Source: Pelargonium cotyledonis (taxonomy: Eukaryota > Streptophyta > Magnoliopsida > Geraniales > Geraniaceae). Taken from it: DNA of 27,647 nt. The notes below the pieces were generated by a model. The model saw only the letters and a program-made list of their open reading frames with translations, did no database searches and was not told where the DNA came from. The position numbers and the translations under genes were made by a program. How positions within the stretch are numbered: the first letter of the stretch is position 1; each line of letters begins with the position of its first letter. The stretch spans positions 1-27,647 of the forward strand of contig JAYMTA010000505.1 of NCBI GenBank assembly GCA_036897625.1, written 5' to 3'. Positions 10,741 to 22,508 of the stretch are shown piece after piece.

Positions 10741-11155
10741 TGCAGTCTAAAAATAAACCTCTTTTTTAGAACTCAGTGTGCTAATAATGTGGGTCCAAGG
10801 AACCAAGTACGAGGTTCAAGGGGCTTACGTGGCGCATCCTCCGGAAAACCCGGAAAAAGTACTTGGTCAACTCCACCTTTGGCTCGATCCAAAAAGAGCC
10901 CTCACATCTGAAGATTTTGTGTCCGTACAATGTCCTCTTCGCAGTTACCGTTACGACCATTTCAACCCTCTCCATGCATGAACAAATCCAAAAGACATGC
11001 AAAGACAACAAAACCAAAAAAAATTACACCAAAAAAATCAACCTTAATTATTCGTTTTCTCCCAAAAATTCCTCCACCTTAATTTCACCAAAAGACTCAA
11101 TTGTTTTCACCGTTACGATCCTGAAAACTCATTTTTACCGCAGACCTGATAGATC
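10741..11155 (+). promoter_or_regulatory. 5' flank and likely 5' UTR of the EXO70 gene
   Basis: This region just upstream of the EXO70 start is less AT-rich than its surroundings. It contains ACGTGGC at 10827-10833, an ABRE/G-box-type core, and TTGGTCAAC near 10862, a W-box type core in reverse. The sequence AACCAAGTAC at 10801-10810 pairs with GTACTTGGTC at 10858-10867 as an imperfect inverted repeat. No TATA box was identified. Confidence 0.4.
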
Positions 11156-13504
11156 ATGGAGAAAAACAAACCTGAAAAAACATCTACTTTTGCTCGAAAA
11201 AAGTTGACATTGGACATAGATTGCCTCGGCATCTCCCCGAAGCCCTCACCGCGACCCTCTCCTCGCCCTAACTTGCCTTCGCCACGTCCTGCTGTCCCTT
11301 CGCCGCGTCCTACTGAGCCTCCTCCTCAGGAGGCACAACAGAATGCGACTAACGAAGACTCACAGGCTGCTTGGGAGGCTAAGGCCGTAGAGGCTATTGT
11401 GCAAGAAGCGAAGAAAATAAGTCAGGAGAGTTTGCATATACACGGAGGTTTCGAGAAGTTCTTGGAAGAGATAGATGAATTTATCCAAACCCTCGAATCT
11501 TCACAAGAAAACGAAAGTGATGATCACAAATTAGAGGAAACTCTTCAAAATCTTAATCTCTCATGTGACAATGAGAAAAACGACTGTGTCCCAAAAGAAG
11601 ATCCCGAGAGCATACATAAAGAGACAATCGAGAAAAGTGAAGACAAAAAATCTAAAAAACATCATAGAAAACACAAGGGTTCACGGAAAAAGTCGGTGAG
11701 TGATCAACCCATGTATCAACCAACTTGTCAGAGCGACCCAACTCCGAAGTTTGTACAAAGATTCACATTTATTTTCGAGGAAATGATCGCAAAGTACGAT
11801 TCATGCGAAGAACGATTAAAGTGGATGGAGGTTCTCGGAGAAGACACATTGTTCCTTGATTCTATAGGCCGAGTAACAAAAATGGTGACCACATGTAATG
11901 AAACAAAGGCACATAAAAAATATCCAAAGATGGTGAACCGAGTAGGCGATTTGCACCATCGAGCCATGTTTGTTCTAGAAGAGGAGCTTAGGGCACTTCT
12001 AATAGGTACCAGGGACAAAAATGAAGGCCAATCAGATTCCGGTGGAGGCGACGAGAAAGCTAACGAGGAAGAGCATCACGAGGATAGCGAACAACAACAA
12101 GAATCTAACGTTGATCCCGATAATCAACCAATGTATTCTCAGGACACCGTGTCATTCATTAAGAAAATAGTGACCATGATGATTGTCGGAGGCTACGAAG
12201 CCGAGTGCTCTCACGTGTTCATGATTGCCAGACGGAATGCGTTCGACTATTCCTTAAGCCACGTTATGGGGTATGAGAGAATCGGCATTGATGACGTGCA
12301 TAAAGCGTCATGGGAAGTGTTGGAGCGAGAAATTTCCACGTGGATTCGAACGATCAAACAATGTGCTTCAGTACACTTCCCGCGCGAGCTTCAGCTCACG
12401 AGAGAAGTGTTCGCAGAGTTGCCACAAATATGCGACAACATTTTCGGCAACCTTATGCGCACCATTATGATTCACCTCCTAAACTTCGCAGAAGCAATAG
12501 TAATGATGAAACGTGCAACAGAGAAACTTTTCAAGGTACTCGACATTTACGATGCCTTACGAGACTCGTTCCAAGCAATAGAAAGTTTGATCCCACAAGA
12601 ACATGAGCAAGATATCAAAGCCGAGGTCTCCACGACCCAATGCCGGCTAGGTGAGGCTGCCATATGCATTTTCTGCGAGCTGGAGACCTCAATCAAGTCC
12701 GAAACAGGCAAAACCCCCGTCCCTGGTGGCGCAGTCCACCCTTTGACCCGCTACACAATGAACTACCTCAACTACGCGTGCCACTACAAAGACACCCTCG
12801 AGCAAATATTCAGAGACTACTCAAAAATCGAACGAGCTGACTCAACCAGCACCTTCCCGCGCTTTTCCAACGAAAGTCAAAACAACGACAACAACAATAA
12901 GAACGAAACTGATCATGTCTCACCCTTCTCAAAACAACTCCTAAAGGTGATGGACCTGCTCGACGCCAACCTGAAAGGAAAGTCAACGCTATACAAAGAC
13001 GTCGCCCTAGGGTCAATCTTCATGATGAACAACGGACGCTACATCCTACAAAAAATCAAGGGCTCCCCGGAACTCAGCCAATTAGTAGGCGACACGTGGT
13101 CACGAAAACGATCCTCTGAGCTAAGAAATTACCATAAAACCTACCAAAGAGAGACATGGAACAAGCTTTTGGGTTGCCTAGGGCACGAGGGCTTGATGCA
13201 CCATGGGAAGGTCCAAAAGCCGGTGTTGAAGGAGAGGTTCAAGAGCTTCAATGCGATGTTCGACGACATATACAAAACGCAGAGCAGTTGGGTAGTAAAC
13301 GACGAGCAGCTTCAGTCGGAGCTGAGGGTGTCGATATCGTCGCTGGTGATTCCGGCCTACCGGTCGTTTATGGGGAGGTTCTCGCAAAACTTTGATCCTG
13401 GAAGGCAATACGAGAAGTACGTCAAGTTTCAGCCGGAGGATATAGAGACTTGCATTGATGAGTTATTTGATGGAAATGCCAATGCTGTAATGAAGAAGAG
13501 GTAG
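11156..13504 (+). CDS. Exocyst complex component EXO70, C-clade-like
   Basis: EXO70 subunits help the exocyst tether secretory vesicles to the plasma membrane by binding phosphoinositides. The single open frame of 782 aa has no introns, as expected for most plant EXO70 genes outside the A clade. The C-terminal EXO70 domain covers roughly residues 310-775 and ends with the family-typical EKYVKFQPEDIETCIDELF. The start MEKNKPEKTSTF resembles the N-termini of Arabidopsis EXO70C1/C2, negative regulators of tip growth in pollen tubes, from which I infer the C clade. The N-terminal third is odd: a Ser-Pro-Arg-rich stretch (about 26-58), a Glu/Asp-rich stretch, and a Lys/His-rich patch (163-180). 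It makes the protein longer than the roughly 650-700 aa usual for the family. There is no frameshift or internal stop. Confidence 0.92.
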   Translation: MEKNKPEKTSTFARKKLTLDIDCLGISPKPSPRPSPRPNLPSPRPAVPSPRPTEPPPQEAQQNATNEDSQAAWEAKAVEAIVQEAKKISQESLHIHGGFEKFLEEIDEFIQTLESSQENESDDHKLEETLQNLNLSCDNEKNDCVPKEDPESIHKETIEKSEDKKSKKHHRKHKGSRKKSVSDQPMYQPTCQSDPTPKFVQRFTFIFEEMIAKYDSCEERLKWMEVLGEDTLFLDSIGRVTKMVTTCNETKAHKKYPKMVNRVGDLHHRAMFVLEEELRALLIGTRDKNEGQSDSGGGDEKANEEEHHEDSEQQQESNVDPDNQPMYSQDTVSFIKKIVTMMIVGGYEAECSHVFMIARRNAFDYSLSHVMGYERIGIDDVHKASWEVLEREISTWIRTIKQCASVHFPRELQLTREVFAELPQICDNIFGNLMRTIMIHLLNFAEAIVMMKRATEKLFKVLDIYDALRDSFQAIESLIPQEHEQDIKAEVSTTQCRLGEAAICIFCELETSIKSETGKTPVPGGAVHPLTRYTMNYLNYACHYKDTLEQIFRDYSKIERADSTSTFPRFSNESQNNDNNNKNETDHVSPFSKQLLKVMDLLDANLKGKSTLYKDVALGSIFMMNNGRYILQKIKGSPELSQLVGDTWSRKRSSELRNYHKTYQRETWNKLLGCLGHEGLMHHGKVQKPVLKERFKSFNAMFDDIYKTQSSWVVNDEQLQSELRVSISSLVIPAYRSFMGRFSQNFDPGRQYEKYVKFQPEDIETCIDELFDGNANAVMKKR

Positions 13505-14280
13505 AGGTGGGTATAAACGACATCAACCGGCGTGAAACGACGTGGTTATTTGTACTAGGGGAGCTAGATGAGCGGATAAAACGACATTGGATGAGGTCGT
13601 TTCATTCATTTTATTATATTTTTTGTGTTTTTTTCTGTTGTTGCATTTGTACGGACTATGGATTTATTTGTAATTTTTGTGATTTATTTGTTACATTAGT
13701 ACATTTGAAATCTTTATTTTTTTCCCTTAGCATTATCAGACCAATTTTTTTATTATAAAAAATGGCCTTAAGATCGGCTTGATTGGGCAAAAATGGTCTG
13801 ATCGAACTTGTATCGAGCCAGATTTTCAGTCGGAACTCAAGGGAAATGGTTCTCTGAAACAAACATCAAATGTAACAATTAGAGCTCAAATTAACTGGTT
13901 CTCAATTTTTCCTTTTTTCTGATTCTCAAAATTTGGTTAATATTTTTGTAGATTCATATCGCATGAAAATGGACTCGGTTACTATTTGACTTGGGTCAAC
14001 CTGAATCAACCCGAGCTTCTACGTGTAACTCAAAGTTTAAACCAAAACCTGCAATTCTTTCTAAAATGATTTCTAACTCTATCAGAATTACCTGCTCTAA
14101 ACTCAGAGATAACAATTTGAACCCGAACTCGTGGTTTCTCGACATCCGACCCAACTTATACGGGTGTTCCGGACTCTAACACAATCTGAGGTTGGCCGGG
14201 TCGGGTCTACCTGATTAACACTCTGCCCTCAGCAGCGATAGCAATCTAAAGCCAGAAACTGAAATTTTCTTTTTCGCGCT
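13505..14280. other. 3' flank of EXO70 and decayed repeats, no gene seen
   Basis: The EXO70 3' UTR begins here. The motif AAACGAC recurs near 13515, 13535 and 13579. The last copy pairs with GTCGTTT at 13596-13602 as a 7-bp stem with a 10-base loop. T-rich sequence follows. From about 13960 to 14230 there is CGGGT/GGGTC-rich sequence like the decayed dispersed element elsewhere in the window. No credible open frame is present. Confidence 0.55.
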
Positions 14281-14330
14281 CTTCGTTTATCAATTTGCAC
14301 CACTGATCTACCAATTTTTTTCTGGAAGAT

Positions 14331-15055
14331 TTGAGCTCACTCGATCCAACATTTTGAGGTATTGCCTTTCTCTTTCGCTTTCTCGGATTCGAATTTGAAT
14401 TTTGACTTGTCATTTGCAGGACAAAAATGGTTAATTAGAAAACCGTTTAGGTTTCTGGAGGAGTTGAAATTGTGATTATTGTTGTTCGTTTCATTGGAAT
14501 TTTTGAATTCTGAACTGGAGAGTGAGTGAATTTGGTGGCGCGGAGAGAATTTCTGCTGTGGATTGGAATTTGAGAGTGAGTTTTCTCTTATTTTGAGCTC
14601 ATTCGATTGTGTTGCTTTTCGCATTTTTAAATTTTGAGTGTGTTATTGTTGTTTCTGTTGGCCAATAATTGTTAATTAACGAGCCGTTTCGGTTTCTGGA
14701 GGAACTGAAATTGTGATTATTGTTGTTCATTTCATTGGAATTTTTAAACACTGAACTGGAGTGAGTGAATTTGGTGGCGCAAAGAGATTTTGGCGGTGGA
14801 TTGGAATGTGAGAGTGAGTTTTCTCTTATTTTGAGCTCATTCGATCCATTCTTATGAGGTACTTTTGAATTTTGAGTGGGTTATTGTAGGCCAATAAATG
14901 TTAATTAGCCGCCTGTTTTGGTTTCTAGTGGAATTGAAATTTGTGATTATTGTTGTTATTTTATTGGAATTTTTTAATATTGAAGTGGGTGAATTTGGTG
15001 GTGTAGGGAGATTTTTGTGGTGGAATGGAAGCTGGGAATGAGAGTTTATTTATTT
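14331..15055. repeat. Three-copy tandem repeat upstream of the Ole e 1 locus
   Basis: Units start with TTGAGCTCAC/TTCGAT at 14331, 14593 and 14831, giving periods of 262 and 238 bases. Each unit has, in order, GTTAATTA, GCCGTTT or ACCGTTT, GGTTTCT, GTGATTATTGTTGTT, TCATTGGAATTTTT, GTGAATTTGGTGG and a GAGAGTGAGTTTTCTCTTA tail. The third is the most diverged. The repeat contains no long open frame. Confidence 0.88.
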
Positions 15056-16136
15056 ATAGGGTTTTGAAAATTTAGTTGAAGAGCTCGAATCCAAGACGAG
15101 GAACAAATAGAGATGAAGTTCCGTTGTATGATGGATCCGATGTTGGTCTGTTTCGCTGCTCATCAGCTTCCCCCGTGGCCATGCTCGAGGAGAGAATTGT
15201 AACCTAGTGGCTTAGAGGTGAGCATTTCAGTTCAGCCTTGCTTTAATTTTTGATAGGTTGCAAAGAGCTCGGTTTCTGATTGTGATCATAGTTAGTAACA
15301 GTCACTAGTATTTGAATTTGGTGCTGTTAGTTGTGTGAATTTTTGTTGTTGTTGGTGTGGTTGTATTTATGTGATTGTGTCTAGACAAGAATTCAACACA
15401 GGTTTTATGTAATTATGGATGTTACAGGAAAGAAGATAGACATTGTCATGTCGATTTCATAATAAAGTTTGTTCAATTCAGTGTTATGCTGCTGTGAAAG
15501 TTTATATCTTATAATGGCATGCACAGACTCAATTTAGAATTCAGTGAACCGTGATTTGGCCGTTAATTGGTATTTTCGTGCTGACTGGCTTGTTTGCGGA
15601 AGTTCTATTTTCTAAATTGCCCAAAAAACATGAATAGTGTATGTATGGCCCTTGCTGTAGTTGACAATTTGGACCTGAATATGACCCCATTTTTCAGAAC
15701 TTCGGGTCACGTAAAATAGGCCTTGTTAATTTTCAAGTTCGGCCGGGTTTGTCATGCGAAAAAAAAGGAGTGGTAGCTTTCACATCATATATCTTGAAGA
15801 TCGGGTTTGGGTTAGGCCTTGTCACCCGAACATGAAAAAACTCGATTTGAAACCTGAATTGTCCACGCCAAATCCTTGGTAAGCTTCTATTTTGAGCCAT
15901 CTGAATGATCCTGATTTAAATTCTAGGCCCACCAATCAAGCTGAAGAAGCACCCTCTTTGGCTCTTTCTCTCCATAACTGCCAAAGGACACTCACATGTC
16001 TTTGTTTGTTTCTTGGGAAAAGAAGAAGATAAAGCTCCTCCTCAACTTTTGATTTGCACTTGGATCTCCACCATCTTCTTGCTGGTCATATCCACACAGT
16101 TCACTCTCATCTACAAGAAGCTCAAGCTCACCAATC
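15056..16136. other. Non-coding stretch before the Ole e 1 locus, possible transcribed leader
   Basis: At 15100-15217 base composition turns gene-like and ends at a good splice-donor sequence (AGAG then GTGAGC at 15218). A 29-codon open frame starts at 15113 and stops at 15202, with no recognised family. Near 15923 TTCTAG precedes GCCCACC, a possible acceptor. It could be a spliced 5' leader, but this is inference. About 15660-15880 is CGGGT-rich decayed repeat. The stretch 15925-16136 is the likely 5' UTR of the Ole e 1 locus. Confidence 0.35.
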
Positions 16137-16553
16137 ATGTCTGCAACAACAACCATGGTGATGACTCCATTGATGATTCTCCAACTACTGCTTCTTTCAT
16201 GTTTTGGCACTGTGTCACTGAGTGGCGCTTCTCCACACAAACCCAGTTCCCATATTGCAGTCATGGGTGCTGTGTACTGTGACATTTGCCACATCAACAA
16301 CTTCTCCAAACACAGCTACTTCATACAAGGTCACAAATCTTAAGAACATTCAAGTTTCTATTATGCATTTGTTTTAGTATAGAATTTTTGGGCCTAACTA
16401 GTTATGAACAATTTTACGTTTTTAAAAAAAAAGAAAGAAAAAAGTTAAGAGATAAGATGTGAGTAATTTGTTTGAAATGGTTTTGGACATGTGGAGCCTA
16501 GGAAGATTAGTGTGAGAAAACCTGAGAGAATTCAGTTAGAAGACCATTGCATC

Positions 16554-16571
16554 GGGTGGGGTGGGGTGGGG
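16554..16571 (+). other. G-quadruplex motif in the Ole e 1 intron
   Basis: The sequence GGGTGGGGTGGGGTGGGG has four G-runs separated by single T loops, the canonical form for a very stable parallel G-quadruplex. It is on the coding strand of the intron, about 225 bases after the splice donor. Confidence 0.8.
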
Positions 16572-16705
16572 TTTAAAGGGAAGAGCTACCTCTATTGTAT
16601 AGCTCAACTAGTTAGTTAAAAAAAAACAATTCGGTTAGAAGAAACTAAAATAGATTGAGACATATACAAGTCAGCCTAAAAAATGCTTAACCAAAGTCTC
16701 AGGTT

Positions 16706-17342
16706 CAGATTAGGTGTCAACTGAGTCCGATAATCGACTTGAATGCTGAATTGTCAGTTCTAGATCGAGCTACACAACAGTGGTGGGAGTAGAGCTGCCA
16801 ATTCGGGTTTTGTGTCTCATGCTTAAAATATGTATATTCCTGCAAGTTTGCCCGACATGGTCATGAGGGTTAGTTCAGTCTTTTTGCAACAACAACTAAG
16901 TCATTTGTAGAGACAAATGTATGTGTAGTCCTCTATGGCCCAATGGGCCGAGCTACACAATAATAGTAGTTTTTCCGTATTTTTTTCTTAACCCCTCCTC
17001 AATCACCAAATCGAGCTTTGTTCGGTAACGGGAAATAATTTTCTTTTCATTTTCAAACCTTCTGTTTTTATGGAAAAATTAGAATACTTCTACAAATGAC
17101 TTTGCTGCTGTTGCAAAAAGACCGAACTAACCCTCATGACTATGTCGGGCAAACTTGCAGGGATATACACATTATAAGCGTAAGACCCAAAACCCGATCC
17201 GAACTTGCCCCTTCCGGGACAGATTAGGTCTTTCCAATCCGAATTGGCAGCTCTACTACCATTGTTGTGTAGCTCGGTCTAGAACTGACAATTCGGCTTT
17301 CAAGTCCGTTATTTCTCATTTCAGGTTGACACCTAATCTTAA
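16706..17342. mobile_element. Long imperfect inverted repeat (foldback/MITE-like) in the Ole e 1 intron
   Basis: The left arm (about 16706-16911) and right arm (about 17090-17342) are reverse complements. Shared blocks in order include AGATTAGGTGTCAAC, GAATTGTCAGTTCTAGA, GAGCTACACAACA, AGAGCTGCCAATTCGG, CCTGCAAGTTTGCCCGACAT, GTCATGAGGGTTAGTTC, GTCTTTTTGCAACA and AAGTCATTTGTAGA. The right arm has about 45 extra bases (near 17190-17235). The spacer is about 178 bp. It could be one foldback element, or two copies of a dispersed repeat inserted head to head. Confidence 0.75.
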
Positions 17343-17884
17343 CCCGAATCAAAAGAGGTACAGTTTTCGGGTTACAAGTTTTACCTAAAGAAAGCGTATG
17401 AGTTGCCCGATCCGATCCACACCTTTCTAATGCAAACCCACCCACTGGATTATTTTTTTAAAATGTAAAAAAGACTATACTGCCCTTCATCTGACCATTT
17501 CTTCTTATATCGGATTTCTTGTCACAACCAGGTGCAGAAGTCAAAATAGACTGCAAATTCAGTGCACTTTCTCCAGAAACAGCAGAGCAAATATCATTCT
17601 AAATGAACAGAACCACCAACAAATCTGGAGTCTACAGCTTGGAGATACCATCCATTGAAGGCATTGAGTGTGCAGAAAAATCGGAATTGGCTTCGTCTTG
17701 TGAAGCCACTTTGATCAAAAGCTCATCTTCTTCTCCTCTGTGCAGTGTCCCTGGTTTCACTAGCTTATCAAATGTGATGACAATTAAATCGAAACATGCC
17801 AATCTATGCTTCTACAGCTTCAATGCTCTTAATTTCAGGCCAAAGGTGAGAAATGCTAGCTTTTGTGGAGGAGGAAGAGCCTAG

Positions 17885-18660
17885 CAAGGGCTCGTGATGA
17901 GCATGTAAAATAGTTTGTACTGCTCGGAATGAGAGTGAGATTTTCATTTCAAGGCCGAGAAATTCTAAAATCCAATCAGGAACGGTGAAAATCTCATTCT
18001 CATTCTGATTCTTGATTCTCGGTATTTGAATAATTTTTGAACCAACATGCTGTCTTTGGTGCCATGGTGGCTATGTTCTAGTTTTGTGTGTTGTTTTATG
18101 TAGACGGATCGTTACATATGAGCATGTGTGTTTCTTTGATGTAACGACTGATTTCACCCTAAGAATTTAACACAATACTTAAAAAGTGTTGTTAGATACT
18201 ATTATTTTGATTTCACTTTTTATCATACACGCCAGATGTGACGACAATTTTATGCTCATTTTGACTAATTTTTTAACTCGATTGTTATCTCAAATCTCAC
18301 GCTCTAACCAAGAGACGCATATTGTTATTTGCAATTCCCAAATGAAATCAAAATGAAGGAGACAATGAGAAAATTATTCCATATTCGATCACAACTCATG
18401 AGCACACCTAATTTATGCTTAGCATGAAGGCTAAAGCTAGCCATTTATACTCAAATTTGCAAACACCCAAAATTCGATCCACATGTTTGTAAAATTGGGC
18501 TACATGAAACACACTTATCAATTTTTGGTAGGGATCGGGCAGAACAATACATTTTACTCGTAAAACCCAAAATCCGTACACTTTGTGGATAAGGTATTAG
18601 AAAAACCCGAATCAAAACCTGAATTGTAAAGTTGCAACCCTACATTAGCCATACATATGC
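17885..18660. other. Intergenic region, no gene seen
   Basis: This contains the 3' flank of the Ole e 1 locus, then AT-rich sequence. A stretch at about 18470-18650 has GGGTT/ACCCGAATC words of the decayed dispersed repeat type. It ends at the site II elements of the eL8 promoter. No RNA gene or credible open frame was seen. Confidence 0.55.
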
Positions 18661-18680
18661 TCTCAATATGTGTTAGATAT

Positions 18681-18860
18681 TGGGCCGGTCGATGGGCCGA
18701 AACAAGTTTTAACAGCCCAATCCACATGGTGCAGGCCCAAGCCCAATACACAATCAGGTGTAAAAACCCTAGACACAAAACGTACACAGATACGGCGTCG
18801 TTTCAGGTTTCCTGTCACCTATAAAATCCATATCCCTCCCGGCCCCTAGGGTTTTACTGT
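18681..18860 (+). promoter_or_regulatory. eL8 promoter: site II cluster, telo-box and TATA box
   Basis: Five site II motifs (TGGGCC/T on either strand) lie at 18681-18686, 18693-18698, 18714-18719, 18734-18739 and 18740-18745. A telo-box, AAACCCTAG, follows at 18764-18772, TATAAAA is at 18820-18826, and a second telo-box in reverse, CTAGGGTTT, is at 18846-18854. This arrangement (site II, bound by TCP factors, with a telo-box) is the established signature of plant ribosomal protein and growth-related promoters. Transcription likely starts near 18850, giving a leader of about 65 nt. Confidence 0.88.
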
Positions 18861-18916
18861 CTCGCCGCTCGCAGTCTGATAGACGAAACGAAGGAGCTCG
18901 AAGCACATCTGCGAAA

Positions 18917-21378
<2,462 letters not shown>

Positions 21379-22508
21379 GCTTAAACTATGTAGTTCGTTG
21401 CGTAGGAGTTGAACATTTGAAGCTTTTTGTTCTACAATTTTTGGTTTATCTCTAGTATTTCAGACTAAGCTTAAGTTTCAGTTTTCTTGAAAGTGAGATT
21501 TTATTTCAATGAACAGATGTTTTGTTGCATTGCATAATATTTGTGTCTGTTCAAATTGGTGTTCTGTTGCTTCTAGTTTAAACAGGTTATTTATTGCCTT
21601 TGAATTGGGTCATATCCTATTTATTAGTTCTGATTATAATGTTCATGTAAATGAATGCTTTGTCATAATTAATCAAATGGTATTTTGAAAGATACCAATG
21701 AGCACTTTGGGACAAGGGCCAAAAGAAAACATGTTACAAAAGGTAAAAATTCAATTGGTTAAATCGGGCTTTCTAAATCTAGAAATTAATCGAATTTAAA
21801 TCTAGCTTCAAATATTTATGAAAATGAGGTTCAAGTAGAAGAGATATTGAAATGGAAAATAAATTCTCTTTCGGCATTACATTATTTGATCTTGTAATAT
21901 TTGATTTTCAGAGTTACTCTTATTCTTAATTCTCATTTCAATCAAAATTAGAAGTTTTTTTTAAACTCGATTAATTTCTATACTTAGAAAGTGAAATAGA
22001 AAATAAAATTTCAAAGTTTTTGTGTTCGGATTATAATATTTGATCCTGTAATATTCGATCTTCAGGGTAGAAGACCAAATTGAGTTTATTACCTGAACAA
22101 AAACATTTTTCCATTGGATACATGGACAAGTTCAAAGTTCATGCAAGTAAATTTTAAGAGTTTAGAGCTCATAACAAGTGTCATCAAAAAAACACTTTAC
22201 AAATAAAACATTCCCTAGAGCACCAACACATAACATTCGCATCCCCTTTCGTTTCATTAAGCTGAATCATATTTATACACAAACTTTTCCACTATTTTAT
22301 ATACAACCCATATTTTTCACCACACTGTATATACATACCACACACACATATCTACACAGCAGTTTAATCTATATGCACGCCCTAGTTTTCTGTATGTACT
22401 ATATGAACTGATCTGAGCAACTTCTGTACACTATCTATAGACACTACCATTGATCTGAGCTGAGTTGTATTATTTACAGTCGTCGACCAAATTTACCCGG
22501 GAACCGTT
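21379..22508. other. Shared 3' flank of the converging eL8 and ACR genes
   Basis: The eL8 3' UTR occupies the first few hundred bases and the ACR 3' UTR the last. Between them is AT-rich sequence with a two-copy repeat at 21848-22075. The stretch 22310-22400 has AC-rich sequence with CACACACATA. No gene was seen. Confidence 0.55.
21848..22075. repeat. Two-copy degenerate direct repeat
   Basis: Units begin TGAAATGGAAAATAAA at 21848 and TGAAATAGAAAATAAA at 21992, 144 bases apart. Both continue to ATTTGATCTTGTAATATTTG, or the same with a few changes, followed by ATTTTCAGAG or ATCTTCAGGG. Confidence 0.7.

Larger units (their letters stand above)
16137..17884 (+). pseudogene. Ole e 1-family secreted protein gene with premature stop
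   Basis: Ole e 1-like proteins are small secreted, disulphide-rich proteins of pollen and cell walls. Exon 1 (16137-16329) encodes a hydrophobic signal peptide (MILQLLLLSCFGTVSLS) and the signature AVYCDICHINNFSKHSYF. Exon 2 starts at 17532 after a phase 1 intron and continues GAEVKIDCKFSALSPETAEQ. In-frame TAA at 17600-17602 follows ISF, exactly where family members normally read ISFS.NRTTN. The same frame then runs intact from 17603 to 17884: NRTTNKSGVYSLEIPS, PLCSVPG, NLCFYSFNALNFRP, ending SFCGGGRA. The expected cysteines are kept. A single base change (such as TCA to TAA) explains the break. The predicted product would be 87 aa. The donor G|GTCACA is weak and the 1.2-kb intron carries an inverted repeat. 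A null allele or sequencing error are alternatives to a fixed pseudogene. Confidence 0.82.

Noticed and set aside
12310..12606. Open frames in other phases and on the opposite strand within EXO70
   Set aside because: They lie wholly inside a conserved EXO70 coding frame and are by-products of its codon use.
14331..15055. CRISPR-like array or satellite DNA
   Set aside because: There are just three long diverged units without regular spacers, in a plant nuclear context; a local tandem duplication explains it.
16013..16282. 89-aa open frame with a hydrophobic segment over the Ole e 1 first exon
   Set aside because: It is in a different frame from the Ole e 1 signature and has no family resemblance; it is a shadow of the real exon and its leader.
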